Origin: Acididesulfobacillus acetoxydans
GTDB lineage: Bacteria > Bacillota > Desulfitobacteriia > Desulfitobacteriales > Desulfitobacteriaceae
Strand: one strand, 5' to 3'
Assembly (NCBI RefSeq): GCF_900016645.1
Contig: NZ_CDGJ01000019.1
Length of the DNA: 64,000 nucleotides
The position numbers and the translations under genes are program-made. Below, in pieces: positions 36,448 to 45,516 of this stretch; the first letter of the stretch is position 1, and each line of letters opens with the position of its first letter. The notes beneath the pieces are model-generated. The model searched no databases and had not been told where the DNA came from. It saw only the letters and a list, made by a program, of their open reading frames with translations.

Positions 36448-37956
36448 TCAGCCTAAGAATCCTTGCTTGAATTCTTTAATGGCCGCCTCAAGCCGGGCCG
36501 TCAGTTCGTCCGAGAGAACTTTCTGGGCACGGATATCATTTAAGATATCCGCTTTGGCGGAACGCAGGTAGCGAAGATACTCTTCCTCGAACTTGCCAAT
36601 CTTGTCAACATCAATATCGTCAATCCAGCCGCGCACGGCGGCGAAAAGGACGACAACCTCTTCTTCGACCGGCATAGGCACGTATTGCTGCTGTTTCAGG
36701 ATTTCCATAGTCCGCTGCCCGCGGGCCAGACGGGCCTGAGTCATCTTGTCCAGGTCGGAACCGAACTGGGCGAAAGCGGCCAGCTCCCGATAAGAGGCCA
36801 GATCCAAACGCAGCTGGCCTGCCACTTGTTTCATGGCCTTGATTTGGGCGGAGCCGCCGACCCGGGATACGGAAATGCCGACGTTGATGGCCGGACGGAA
36901 GCCGGCATAGAACAAGTCTGACTCCAGGAATATTTGACCGTCCGTAATGGAAATGACGTTGGTCGGGATGTAGGCCGCCACGTCTCCCGCCTGAGTTTCA
37001 ATCACGGGAAGCGCTGTCATCGAACCTCCGCCCAGTTCGGGAGCGAGTTTCGCCGCCCGCTCCAAAAGGCGGGAGTGCAGATAGAACACATCTCCGGGGT
37101 AGGCCTCGCGCCCGGGCGGCCGTTTGAGCAAGAGTGAGAGTTCCCGGTAAGCCACGGCCTGTTTGGATAAGTCATCATAGATAATCAGGACATGTTTCCC
37201 GTTGTACATGAACTCTTCGCCCATGGCACAGCCCGAGTAAGGAGCAATGTAAAGCAGCGGAGAGGGTTCGGAAGCTGAAGCAGCCACTACGATAGAGTAC
37301 TCCATGGCTCCGTGTTCTTCGAGCGTCTTGACGACGCCGGCAACTGTGGATGCTTTTTGTCCGACAGCCACATAAATGCAGATCTCATCCTGGCCTTTCT
37401 GATTAATAATCGTGTCAATGGCCAGGGCCGTTTTACCCGTCTGCCGGTCGCCGATGATTAATTCCCGCTGGCCGCGCCCGATGGGCACCATACCGTCAAT
37501 CGACTTTAAGCCGGTCTGCAACGGTTCATGGACAGACTTACGGGCGACAACACCCGGCGCGGGGGACTCGATTGGGCGATATTTGTTGGTTTTGATTTCC
37601 CCTTTGCCGTCAATGGGCTGACCGAGAGCATTGACCACCCTTCCGATCAGGGCCTCCCCGACCGGCACCTCCACGATGCGCCCGGTCCGTTTTACTTCGT
37701 CCCCTTCTTTAATTTCTGTATAAGGGCCGAGAATAACGCAACCAATGTTGTCCTCTTCCAAGTTCATAGCCATGCCATAGATGCCACCCGGAAATTCCAG
37801 CAGTTCGCCGGACATGGCCTTTTCCAAGCCGTAGACACGGGCAATTCCGTCACCCACCTGGATGACGGTTCCTACATCGACGACTTCCACAGCACTTTCA
37901 TAACGCTCGATTTGTTGTTTAATAATCGAACTTATTTCTTCTGGACGTAAGTTCAT
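36448..37956 (-). CDS. atpA: ATP synthase F1 alpha subunit
   Basis: 502 residues from ATG 37956 (MNLRPEEISSIIKQQIERYE, the usual N-terminus); a GTG five codons earlier is possible. P-loop GDRQTGKTA (~residue 170), alpha signature PAINVGISVSRVGG, Arg finger in the same segment. Non-catalytic nucleotide-binding partner of beta in the hexamer. Confidence 0.97.
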   Translation of the reverse strand: MNLRPEEISSIIKQQIERYESAVEVVDVGTVIQVGDGIARVYGLEKAMSGELLEFPGGIYGMAMNLEEDNIGCVILGPYTEIKEGDEVKRTGRIVEVPVGEALIGRVVNALGQPIDGKGEIKTNKYRPIESPAPGVVARKSVHEPLQTGLKSIDGMVPIGRGQRELIIGDRQTGKTALAIDTIINQKGQDEICIYVAVGQKASTVAGVVKTLEEHGAMEYSIVVAASASEPSPLLYIAPYSGCAMGEEFMYNGKHVLIIYDDLSKQAVAYRELSLLLKRPPGREAYPGDVFYLHSRLLERAAKLAPELGGGSMTALPVIETQAGDVAAYIPTNVISITDGQIFLESDLFYAGFRPAINVGISVSRVGGSAQIKAMKQVAGQLRLDLASYRELAAFAQFGSDLDKMTQARLARGQRTMEILKQQQYVPMPVEEEVVVLFAAVRGWIDDIDVDKIGKFEEEYLRYLRSAKADILNDIRAQKVLSDELTARLEAAIKEFKQGFLG

Positions 37957-38041
37957 AAAATCAAGCGGCACCCCGGAATTGACTCCGGAGCGAAACCGCC
38001 CCAGTGCCTCCTTTCAGCCGGTTAAGTTGCTCAGACTCACT

Positions 38042-38596
38042 CTAGGACAATTCCCCCGATGTTGCGAGCAGGTCCTCGCGCATGCGCTCCAAGGCATGCT
38101 TGATCGTCCCATCCATCACCCGGTCTCCCACTTGCACCAGCACCCCTCCGATCAGTTCCGGACGCAGTTCTGTTTTGAGGGAAACCGTTTTGCCGGTCAT
38201 TCGGCTCAGGCGTTCCCTCAGCCTTTCCGTCTGACTCTGGTTGAGTGCCACCGCGCTGGCTACCCGAGCCTCGATAATATGTCTGGCTTCGTCCGCCAGG
38301 TGCCTGAATTCCCGCACAATCAGAGGCAGAAAGTCCTGACGCCGGCGATCGATGAGCAAGTAGAAGAAGTGGCGGACCACATCACCGACCTGTCCTTGAA
38401 GAAGTTTGTCCATTAAGGCTTTCTTCTCGCCGGCGGAGATGTGGGGATGCTGTAAAACCCGAGCGACCTCATCCTGCTCCTCTATGAGTTGCATCAACTC
38501 AGCCAGTTCCTTGTCGATCGAGTCAAGTTTCTTTTCTTCTGAGGCAATCTCGAACAAGGCTTCGGCGTAGCGGCGGGCTAAAGCACCGTTAAGCAT
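38042..38596 (-). CDS. atpH: ATP synthase F1 delta subunit
   Basis: 184 residues, mostly helical N-terminal domain (ARRYAEALFEIASEEKKLDSIDKELAELMQLI) and the C-terminal motif ELRPELIGGVLVQVGDRVMDGTIKHALERMRE. Joins the peripheral stalk to the top of F1. The ATG overlaps the atpF stop (TAATG), so the two are coupled. Confidence 0.96.
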   Translation of the reverse strand: MLNGALARRYAEALFEIASEEKKLDSIDKELAELMQLIEEQDEVARVLQHPHISAGEKKALMDKLLQGQVGDVVRHFFYLLIDRRRQDFLPLIVREFRHLADEARHIIEARVASAVALNQSQTERLRERLSRMTGKTVSLKTELRPELIGGVLVQVGDRVMDGTIKHALERMREDLLATSGELS

Positions 38597-39084
38597 TACT
38601 GCATCTCCCCTACCTCTTGAATAAATTGCTCAATCAACTGATCCTGGCCGGCAAGGTCAATTTTCTGCTGGATAATTTTCTCGGCGATGGTGACCGACAA
38701 GTCGGCGACCTGGGCCTTGACCTCGGCTACCGCACGATCCCTCTCCCGCTGGATGTCGACCAAAGCGGCGGATTTCACTTTAACCGCTTCTTCCCGGGCC
38801 TGGTTTAATACTTCTTGGGCGCGTTCGCCGCCGGCCTTGGTGGCTTTGGCAATAATCTCCTGTGCCTCCTGCCGGGCTTTGCGCATTTCCTCCTGATATT
38901 CTTTTTTTATCTGTTCGGCCTGCTGCTTCTCTTTCTCCGCGGTAGCCAAGCTGGTTTCAATAAAGGTGCGCCTGTCCTCCATCACTTTCATCAGCGGGTT
39001 CCAGGCAAACTTGGCGATGATCCATACAAGTACGAGGAAAGACAAGACCTGTGCCACAATCGTGTAATCAATAGATATTCCCAT
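38596..39084 (-). CDS. atpF: ATP synthase F0 b subunit
   Basis: 162 residues. One N-terminal transmembrane helix (VAQVLSFLVLVWIIAKFAW, ~8-27) followed by a long charged coiled coil (EKEKQQAEQIKKEYQEEMRKARQEAQEIIAKA...), the peripheral stalk. ATG start; ends on the atpH start. Confidence 0.96.
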   Translation of the reverse strand: MGISIDYTIVAQVLSFLVLVWIIAKFAWNPLMKVMEDRRTFIETSLATAEKEKQQAEQIKKEYQEEMRKARQEAQEIIAKATKAGGERAQEVLNQAREEAVKVKSAALVDIQRERDRAVAEVKAQVADLSVTIAEKIIQQKIDLAGQDQLIEQFIQEVGEMQ

Positions 39085-39185
39085 GTCTACCTCCCTCTCC
39101 AGGCTGGTTGGTCCCGGGATACTTTTTCAAGGGGGAACTTGTCGTCCCCCCTTGAAGCCGCGGGTGACACACCCGCATCGGTCTC

Positions 39186-39413
39186 TTACTTCAGATAGAG
39201 AAGAAGTCCCAGAACCCAGGCTAAGAGCGGAAGAGCTTCGATAAGGCCGACGCCGATAAACATGGTGGACTGTAAGCTTCCTTTGGCCTCCGGCTGACGA
39301 GAGATTCCTTCCACCGTCCGAGAAATAACGTTACCATTGGCAAGTGAGGCTCCGAGCGCCGCTAAACCGGCTGCAATCCCCGCACTGAGTGCGGCAGCTG
39401 AATGTACATCCAC
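39186..39413 (-). CDS. atpE: ATP synthase F0 c subunit (proton type)
   Basis: 75-residue hairpin of two transmembrane helices joined by the polar loop SRQPEAKGSLQ. Ion-binding carboxylate Glu59 in GVGLIEALPLLAW. The Glu is followed by Ala-Leu-Pro, not by Ser/Thr as in sodium-binding c subunits, which points to proton coupling. GTG start with AAAGGAGG 8 nt upstream, the strongest ribosome site in the operon, fitting the need for many copies. Confidence 0.96.
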   Translation of the reverse strand: MDVHSAAALSAGIAAGLAALGASLANGNVISRTVEGISRQPEAKGSLQSTMFIGVGLIEALPLLAWVLGLLLYLK

Positions 39414-39587
39414 AAGAGTTTCCTCCTTTCAAATTATCCGGAAAAGTATTGGAATCAATTATACTCTCAGCACTTCACGCGCTGAAAATCGGCGGGCATT
39501 AAGGCCCATATGTCGGTTGAACTCAGGCCCTCAAACCTCAATTAGTACTTTAAGAACACAAGCACAATCGCTAAGCCGCCTAGCCCC

Positions 39588-40340
39588 CTAGTGCGATTCT
39601 GCCACCGCCTGAGAAATGTAGGCCGTCGTGAGAACCGTGAAGACAAAGGATTGGATAGCTGCGACAAAAACACAGAATCCGAGCCAGATGGTGTTCGGAA
39701 TAACCCCGGGTAAAACCCAGACGCCGGGAAGCATAAGGATAACTTTGATCAGAACCTCACCGGCAAAGATGTTTCCGAAAAGACGGAAGGCCAGTGTCAT
39801 CGGCTTGGCCAGCAAATCCAATAGTTCGATGGGCAGGAACACCGGAAACGGTTCAACAAAATGATGGAAGTAATGGACTCCTTTGTGTCTGATTCCCATG
39901 CCGACGACCAGAATGATGGTTAAGATAGCCAAGGCCAGAGTTGTGTTGATGTCGGCGGTCGGGGCCTGCAAAGTCGCTCCTTCGAAGATCTTGTTCAATT
40001 GTCCGGCATCGATATGGAAATATTGGAACAGGTTAAAGGTAAAATTGGGAACCACGCTGACCAGGTTCGAGAAGAAAATAAACATGATTAACGTCAGAAG
40101 GTAACTTAAAAGGGGGCGGGCTTTTTCCATCTCCATGCCGTTGTCGGATACCAACTTCGAAACAAAATCGACAATCCATTCCAGAATGTTCTGCATTTTG
40201 CCAGGCTTTCCGCTCGTCAACCTGCGTACGCCGATAAACATAAAAACCAACATGACGGCCATGACCATCCACGTCATTACCAGAGTACGGGCGTGAAACG
40301 TCATGCTTCCCAGGTGCCAAATTATGGTTTCTTCATTCAC
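39588..40340 (-). CDS. atpB: ATP synthase F0 a subunit
   Basis: 250 residues, five to six transmembrane helices. The essential Arg is in LAKPMTLAFRLFGNIFAGE (~residue 180) and the final helix GFCVFVAAIQSFVFTVLTTAYI is typical. It forms the half-channels facing the c-ring. GTG start with GGAGTGA about 8 nt upstream. Confidence 0.96.
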   Translation of the reverse strand: MNEETIIWHLGSMTFHARTLVMTWMVMAVMLVFMFIGVRRLTSGKPGKMQNILEWIVDFVSKLVSDNGMEMEKARPLLSYLLTLIMFIFFSNLVSVVPNFTFNLFQYFHIDAGQLNKIFEGATLQAPTADINTTLALAILTIILVVGMGIRHKGVHYFHHFVEPFPVFLPIELLDLLAKPMTLAFRLFGNIFAGEVLIKVILMLPGVWVLPGVIPNTIWLGFCVFVAAIQSFVFTVLTTAYISQAVAESH

Positions 40341-40348
40341 TTCTTATA

Positions 40349-40702
40349 TCACTCCTTTCCGTTCATAATTTGACGGCGCATATAAGAGACAAGGGATATT
40401 AACAACCCTGCCGCTATCCCCAAGGCTAAATCAGGCAGCCAGCTCTTTTCCAAACGGGCCACCCCGACGACTACCGCCGTTACGAGAGCGAGGCGAGCAA
40501 AGAGACTGCGGCGCATTCTGGTCAGGGCCCCGCGCAAATCCATCTCGACGATGCGTTGGGTGTCACGATAGAGCCACGCGGAATTCAGAAAACCCAAGAG
40601 ATAACCGACTACCGCTCCCAGAAGGTCCCAGCGATCGCTCAAAGCTATCGCAAAAAACAGGCCGGACACGCCTACCCACAAGGCGACCGAATTACTTTTC
40701 AT
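40349..40702 (-). CDS. atpI: ATP synthase subunit I (AtpI)
   Basis: 117 residues, four hydrophobic segments (VALWVGVSGLFFAIAL, LLGAVVGYLLGFLNSAWLY, RLALVTAVVVGVARL, DLALGIAAGLLISLVSYM). AtpI proteins help c-ring assembly and may move Mg2+. It overlaps the preceding small gene by 11 bp and is followed 8 bp later by atpB. Confidence 0.85.
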   Translation of the reverse strand: MKSNSVALWVGVSGLFFAIALSDRWDLLGAVVGYLLGFLNSAWLYRDTQRIVEMDLRGALTRMRRSLFARLALVTAVVVGVARLEKSWLPDLALGIAAGLLISLVSYMRRQIMNGKE

Positions 40703-40922
40703 CGTCCGCCGTCCCCAAGGCCTTTAACACATAAACAAGATAAAACCCACCCAAGATCATCCCGCCAAACATAAGTAAAAGCTGTAGCCACGGCCGGCTT
40801 CCCAAAAGGTCATCCAAATAGCGGCCCAGATAAAATCCACCCATCACTGTTCCGACAAAAGTAACAGGAATCGTGGAGCCGACGGATACCGCTTTCAGCC
40901 AACCTTTCCGGCCGTCCTTCAT
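40692..40922 (-). CDS. AtpZ-like small membrane protein
   Basis: 76 residues with two transmembrane segments (STIPVTFVGTVMGGFYLGRYLDDLLG and LQLLLMFGGMILGGFYLVYVLKAL). Matches the AtpZ/AtpI pattern of the first gene in many Firmicute atp operons, where AtpZ works with AtpI in a Ca2+/Mg2+ channel or rotor assembly. Overlaps atpI by 11 bp. Confidence 0.8.
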   Translation of the reverse strand: MKDGRKGWLKAVSVGSTIPVTFVGTVMGGFYLGRYLDDLLGSRPWLQLLLMFGGMILGGFYLVYVLKALGTADDEK

Positions 40923-41034
40923 AAGAAACTCCTCAGAAACCCCTTAAACCGTTCACGATTGCTAATTCGCCATTCAAGTCCGAATTCCTGCTTTTCGAGC
41001 GAAGAATTTTCGTCTTTTTCTCTGTATATTTTTA

Positions 41035-41064
41035 ACATTACCACCGGGTCCTATACCTTGTCAA
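41035..41064 (-). promoter_or_regulatory. Candidate promoter of the ATP synthase operon
   Basis: Minus strand: perfect -35 TTGACA (41064-41059), 18-nt spacer, weak -10 TAATGT (41040-41035), in the gap between wecB and atpZ. The next ~110 nt to the first start codon hold no gene. Confidence 0.4.
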
Positions 41065-41076
41065 GCCCCAGCCCGC

Positions 41077-42222
41077 TCAAGATGACTCAATAAGACCCCG
41101 TGATCGCTTGCGGATATGCTCCGCAATGCGCCGGGCGGCCCGGCCGTCCCCGTAAGGATTGGCCGCCCGGGCCATCCCCTCGTAAGCGGCCTTGTCCCCC
41201 AGGAGCCGGCGTAAATGCCAAAGTACTCTTTCATACTCCGTACCGGCGAGGGCGACGGTGCCCGCGGCTACGGCCTCCGGCCGCTCCGTGGTATCCCGTA
41301 CCACCAAAACCGGCTTGCCCAAAGAGGGTGCTTCTTCCTGAATCCCGCCTGAATCAGTCAGCACAAAGTGAGCACGCGCCATAAGGTTGGCAAAAGGCTC
41401 GTAATCCAAGGGCTCGATTAGGTGAACCCGGGGCAGATCTCCGAGAACCGAGCGCACAGTTTTTCTCACCTCCGGGTTGCGGTGAACCGGGAAGACCACA
41501 TAGGCGTCCGGAAATTCCACCAAAACTTGTACCAAGGCCCGGTAAATCTCCCGCATGGGTTCCCCCAAATTCTCCCGGCGGTGCGTCGTGACCAGAATCA
41601 TCCGGCCGCCCGACCCTGCCCGCAAAATTCTCTGCAGTTCTTCGCTCTCAAAGCGGTAATCCGGCCGCACCGTGGCCAAGAGCGCATCTATCACGGTGTT
41701 TCCCGTCACCAGGACAGACCGGGGCTCCACTCCTTCCCGCAAAAGGTTGGCTCGGGCCGTCGGCGTGGGGGCATAGTGAACATCCGCCAGGGCCCCTGTC
41801 AATTTACGGTTGATTTCCTCCGGGTAGGGGGAATATTTATCCCCTGTACGCAACCCGGCCTCCACATGCCCAACCGGAATTCGGGCGTAAAAGGCCGCCA
41901 AAGCCGCCGCGAAAGTCGTCGTGGTATCCCCGTGCACGAGGATCAGAAAGGGTTTCTCTTTGCGGAAGACCTCACTCAGCCCGTTGAGCGCCCGGCAGGT
42001 TAGATCGGGCAGAGTCTGCCCCCGGCGCATCAGGTTCAAGTCATAGTCCGGCATGATCCCGAAGAGGTTCAAGACCTGATCCAACATTTCCCGGTGCTGG
42101 GCCGTCACGGCGACAGTGCAGTGAATTCCCGGGGTCATGCGCAGTTCTTTGATCACCGGGGCCATCTTGATCGCTTCGGGACGCGTGCCAAAAACGACCA
42201 TCACGTTGTATTCCTGCTCCAT
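41077..42222 (-). CDS. wecB: UDP-N-acetylglucosamine 2-epimerase (non-hydrolysing)
   Basis: 381 residues, GT-B-like fold. Motifs GTRPEAIKMAPVIKEL, HVEAGLRTGDKYSPYPEEINR, the TTHRRENLG stretch and TDSGGIQEEAPSLGKPVLVVRDTTERPE are complete. It interconverts UDP-GlcNAc and UDP-ManNAc for teichoic acid linkage or other surface polymers; the TagA-type transferase at 27703-28410 is a likely user. ATG start with GGGGGGA upstream. Placed between dCMP deaminase and the atp operon, as in Bacillus mnaA. Confidence 0.95.
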   Translation of the reverse strand: MEQEYNVMVVFGTRPEAIKMAPVIKELRMTPGIHCTVAVTAQHREMLDQVLNLFGIMPDYDLNLMRRGQTLPDLTCRALNGLSEVFRKEKPFLILVHGDTTTTFAAALAAFYARIPVGHVEAGLRTGDKYSPYPEEINRKLTGALADVHYAPTPTARANLLREGVEPRSVLVTGNTVIDALLATVRPDYRFESEELQRILRAGSGGRMILVTTHRRENLGEPMREIYRALVQVLVEFPDAYVVFPVHRNPEVRKTVRSVLGDLPRVHLIEPLDYEPFANLMARAHFVLTDSGGIQEEAPSLGKPVLVVRDTTERPEAVAAGTVALAGTEYERVLWHLRRLLGDKAAYEGMARAANPYGDGRAARRIAEHIRKRSRGLIESS

Positions 42223-42242
42223 AAGTCCCCCCGTTCACTTTC

Positions 42243-42710
42243 TCAAAACGCCGGCCCCAACCGCACTCTTTCCATCCCTGCTTCTTCAGCCAATTCCCTG
42301 GCCAGCGCATCCGGATAGGGAAGCAGAAAGACCGCCCTGCGGATTCCGGCATTGATGAGAAGTTTTGTGCAAAGCACACACGGCTCCACCGTGGTATAAA
42401 TATCCGCCCCGTCAATAGAGATCCCGTGCTTGGCGGCCTGTACCAGGGCATTCTGCTCGGCGTGGACTGCCCGGCAAATCTCGGTGCGCTGGCCGGAAGG
42501 AATGTTGAGGGCCTCTCTCAAACAGCCGAGTTCGGCGCAATGTTTAAGTCCACTGGGGCTGCCGTTATAACCCGTACTCAAGATCCGCTTGTCTTTGACA
42601 ATAACCGCCCCGACCTGACGGCGCAGGCAAGTCGACCGTCCGGCCACAACTTGCGCCAGCTGCATAAAATAATCATCCCAGCTTGGGCGCTCATCCTGTG
42701 CCGCGCTCAT
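42243..42710 (-). CDS. Deoxycytidylate (dCMP) deaminase, ComEB-like
   Basis: 155 residues. Zinc site residues are in AVHAEQNAL (His and catalytic Glu, ~residue 73) and PCVLCTKLL (two Cys, ~108-111); a further Cys/His-rich insert (GLKHCAELGCLREA) is usual for this family. Makes dUMP from dCMP for dTTP synthesis. The ATG overlaps the upp stop (ATGA), so the two pyrimidine-salvage genes are coupled. Confidence 0.94.
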   Translation of the reverse strand: MSAAQDERPSWDDYFMQLAQVVAGRSTCLRRQVGAVIVKDKRILSTGYNGSPSGLKHCAELGCLREALNIPSGQRTEICRAVHAEQNALVQAAKHGISIDGADIYTTVEPCVLCTKLLINAGIRRAVFLLPYPDALARELAEEAGMERVRLGPAF

Positions 42711-43336
42711 TTCGTGCCGAAGAGCCGGTCCCCGGCGTCTCCCAACCCGGGCACAATGTAGCCGTGTTCATTTAAGTGTTTATCGACAGCCGCGACAAAA
42801 ATATCAACATCGGGGTGAACCCTGTCCACGGCTTCCACCCCTTCCGGAGCGGCGATCAGGCACATGAGCTTGATATTTCGCGCTCCCCGCTGCTTCAGAA
42901 AAGTAATGGCGGCGCTCGCCGAGCCTCCGGTAGCCAGCATCGGATCGATCACGATCAGATCCCGTTCTTCCACGTCGGGGGGGAGTTTGCAATAGTACTC
43001 CACCGGCTTCAGGGTCTCCGGGTCCCGGTAAAGCCCGACATGCCCTACCTTGGCCGCTGGGATGAGCCTCAGCATTCCGGCCACCATACCCAGCCCCGCC
43101 CGGAGAATAGGGACCAGCCCGACTTTTCTTCCCGAGATCATTTTGGTAGTCGCCATGGCCACAGGTGTTTCGATCTCTACGTCTTGCAAGGAGAAATCCC
43201 GGGTCACCTCATAGGCCATAAGCATGGCCACTTCTTCCACCAAGTCGCGAAAATCTTTGGAACCGGTGTTCTTGTCACGGATCAGGGAAAGCTTATGCTG
43301 TATGAGCGGGTGATCAAGAATGTGCAGATTGGCCAT
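42707..43336 (-). CDS. upp: Uracil phosphoribosyltransferase
   Basis: 209 residues, type I PRTase fold. MANLHILDHPLIQHKLSLIRDKNT opening, VPILRAGLGM, PRPP-binding IDPMLATGGSASAAI (~residues 128-142) and the uracil-binding C-terminus GYIVPGLGDAGDRLFGTK. Salvages uracil to UMP. ATG with GGAGTGA 9 nt upstream. Confidence 0.97.
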   Translation of the reverse strand: MANLHILDHPLIQHKLSLIRDKNTGSKDFRDLVEEVAMLMAYEVTRDFSLQDVEIETPVAMATTKMISGRKVGLVPILRAGLGMVAGMLRLIPAAKVGHVGLYRDPETLKPVEYYCKLPPDVEERDLIVIDPMLATGGSASAAITFLKQRGARNIKLMCLIAAPEGVEAVDRVHPDVDIFVAAVDKHLNEHGYIVPGLGDAGDRLFGTK

Positions 43337-43430
43337 CCGCAAACTTCACTCCTCTCCTGGAACTTTTACACCTCTTCTTAACCCCGAAACCAGCCGGTAA
43401 CGTCCGGTCATACGGGGCATCCCGTCATGA

Positions 43431-43456
43431 GGCTCCCACTTTCGCAAGTGGGAGCC
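43431..43456 (-). terminator. Hairpin between glyA and upp
   Basis: Perfect 11-bp stem GGCTCCCACTT/AAGTGGGAGCC with loop TCGC, 22 nt beyond the glyA stop. The core CTCCCACTT...AAGTGGGAG is shared with the repeats at 17747 and 62764. There is no T-run, so it may be a repeat relative rather than a classical terminator. Confidence 0.5.
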
Positions 43457-43478
43457 GACTCCACTGTCTGCCTCTGAC

Positions 43479-44735
43479 CTAGCCGAGATCCCGGTAAAGC
43501 GGAAACTCCTGACAGAGCCCGGCGACAATTTCCCCGGCCTCCGCCAGTTTGGCGGCATCCGACTGGGAGGTCAGAGCCAGGTTAATGGCCCGGGCGATAC
43601 GTCCCATGGCGTCCGTCGTCATGCCCCGGGTGGTTACGGCAGGAGTTCCGAGGCGGATCCCGCTGGTCACGTTCGGACCGGCCGGGTCGAAGGGAATCGT
43701 ATTTTTATTGACTGTAATCCCGATTTCATCCAGAATATGTTCGGCGTCTTTTCCGCTCAGGCCTTTGGAGCGCACATCGACAAGAACCAGGTGGTTGTCG
43801 GTACCGCCGGAAACCAGACGGAAACCCTCGGCCGACAAAGCCTGCGCCAGCGCAGCGGCGTTGTCAATAATGCGCCCGCAGTACTCCTTAAACTCAGGGC
43901 GCATCACCTCGCCCAAAGCTACGGCCTTAGCCGCAATGACGTGCATGAGCGGACCGCCCTGTATTCCGGGGAAAATGGCCTTGTCGATTTTTTGAGCGTG
44001 GTCGGCCTTGGTAAGAATCAGTCCTCCCCGCGGGCCGCGCAAAGTCTTATGCGTCGTCGTGGTGACAAAGTCGGCGTAGGGAACGGGGCTGGGATGATGT
44101 CCAGTCGCCACCAGACCCGCGATATGAGCCATGTCTACCATCAGGTACGCCCCAGCCTCCCGCGCAATTTCCTGAAGCAGCGGAAAGTCTATCACCCTGG
44201 GGTAGGCGCTCGCGCCCGCCACAATCATCTTAGGGCGGTGCGCACGGGCCAGATTTCTGATCTCGTCATAATCGATACGTTCCGTATCAGACCTGACGCC
44301 GTAGGGGATGACATTAAAATATTTCCCCGAAAGATTGACGGGGCTCCCATGGGTGAGATGACCTCCGTGAGCCAGGTTCATGCCCAGAATCGTGTCTCCG
44401 GGTTTCAGCACGGCAAAATATACGGCAACATTGGCCTGGGTACCCGAATGAGGCTGAACATTGGCATGCTCGGCTCCGAATATTTTCTTGGCGCGGTCCC
44501 GCGCGATATTTTCCACAATGTCGACATTTTCGCAGCCGCCATAATAGCGTTTGCCCGGATACCCCTCCGCGTATTTGTTGGTAAGCACGGAACCTTGGGC
44601 TGCCATGACAGCCCGGCTGACGAAGTTCTCGGACGCGATGAGCTCTATCTTGTTTCTTTGTCGGTTCTCCTCAAGTTCAATCGCCTTTGCCACTTCCGGA
44701 TCCTGCGGCTCCACCCACTTTTTGATACTATCCAT
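43479..44735 (-). CDS. glyA: Serine hydroxymethyltransferase
   Basis: 418 residues, PLP enzyme converting serine and tetrahydrofolate to glycine and methylene-THF. PLP-lysine motif VTTTTHKTLRGPRGG (~residue 230), N-terminal NKIELIASENFVSRAV, substrate motif YAEGYPGKRYYGG. ATG at 44735, with GGAG upstream; the open frame extends 28 codons further without similarity. Confidence 0.97.
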   Translation of the reverse strand: MDSIKKWVEPQDPEVAKAIELEENRQRNKIELIASENFVSRAVMAAQGSVLTNKYAEGYPGKRYYGGCENVDIVENIARDRAKKIFGAEHANVQPHSGTQANVAVYFAVLKPGDTILGMNLAHGGHLTHGSPVNLSGKYFNVIPYGVRSDTERIDYDEIRNLARAHRPKMIVAGASAYPRVIDFPLLQEIAREAGAYLMVDMAHIAGLVATGHHPSPVPYADFVTTTTHKTLRGPRGGLILTKADHAQKIDKAIFPGIQGGPLMHVIAAKAVALGEVMRPEFKEYCGRIIDNAAALAQALSAEGFRLVSGGTDNHLVLVDVRSKGLSGKDAEHILDEIGITVNKNTIPFDPAGPNVTSGIRLGTPAVTTRGMTTDAMGRIARAINLALTSQSDAAKLAEAGEIVAGLCQEFPLYRDLG

Positions 44736-44791
44736 TCCTGTTCCAACTCCTTTATCCTTGCTGAGTGCTATTTCTTTCGGACGAGTGTCAC

Positions 44792-44921
44792 CCCGGCCTC
44801 TGACCTCCGTTACGGCCATGAGCTAAATCACCGGCGCAACTGTCTTCGTTCCCTCCGGCCTCTGACCCTCCGGCCTCTGACCTCTGACCTCTGATCTCTG
44901 ACCCTCCGGCCTCCGTTACGG
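44792..44921. repeat. Degenerate CTCCGGCCTCTGACC / CTCTGACC repeats
   Basis: Between ywlG and glyA the plus strand holds CCGGCCTCTGACCTCCGTTA at 44793, then a run of CTCCGGCCTCTGACC and CTCTGACC units, and CTCCGGCCTCCGTTACGGG at the end. The last unit overlaps the ywlG stop region. Related short units occur at 3152-3187. Confidence 0.65.
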
Positions 44922-45476
44922 GTACTCCGCCCTCTTGCCCCCGATCAGCCGGGGCCGGGTCCGCGCCATAGTCAGGTGCGCCTGCCCGATGGATTTTGTA
45001 AACAAACGGATCGGGACCGCCACCGGCTTCAGATGCATGCCGATAAACGTGTCTCCGATGTCTATCCCCGCGTGCCCCTGAATCCGTTCGACCATCACCG
45101 GCGCCTCCAGCCGCTCCCAGGCCTTAACCGCCATAGCGCCTCCGGCGTGCAAGGCCGGCAGAACTGTCACCGCTTCCAAGCGGTAGAAATCAACACACGC
45201 TTCCTCGACCACGAGCGCTCTGTTAATATGTTCACACCCCTGTACCGCCAAAAACAGGCCGAGTCGGCGCGTTCTCTCCAGAAGCGGGGGCAGCAAGACC
45301 TGCGCCACTTCCAGGCTGCTCCCCCGGCCTATCTTCTGACCCAAAACCTCGCTCGTGCTGCAGCCGAGAACGAGAATTTGCCGCGGTTGCAGACCGGCCT
45401 GCAGAAAAAAGTCCCTCAGCACCTTGTCCCAGGTCTGAGAAATATCTTTCAGGATCTCGTCCAATTCTTCCGGCAT
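44916..45476 (-). CDS. ywlG: YwlG family (DUF436) protein
   Basis: 186 residues. Family pattern LVLGCSTSEVLGQKIGRGSS near the N-terminus, FLAVQGCEHINRALVVE, and the ending VPIRLFTKSIGQAHLTMARTRPRLIGGKRAEY. A conserved Firmicute protein of unknown function, usually placed next to rpiB and glyA as here. ATG start; the ribosome site is weak (GAGAG). 39 bp after rpiB. Confidence 0.9.
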   Translation of the reverse strand: MPEELDEILKDISQTWDKVLRDFFLQAGLQPRQILVLGCSTSEVLGQKIGRGSSLEVAQVLLPPLLERTRRLGLFLAVQGCEHINRALVVEEACVDFYRLEAVTVLPALHAGGAMAVKAWERLEAPVMVERIQGHAGIDIGDTFIGMHLKPVAVPIRLFTKSIGQAHLTMARTRPRLIGGKRAEYP

Positions 45477-45516
45477 CTCTCAACGCAGGTCCCGCGAGGG
45501 GCCTGCACCCTCCTCT

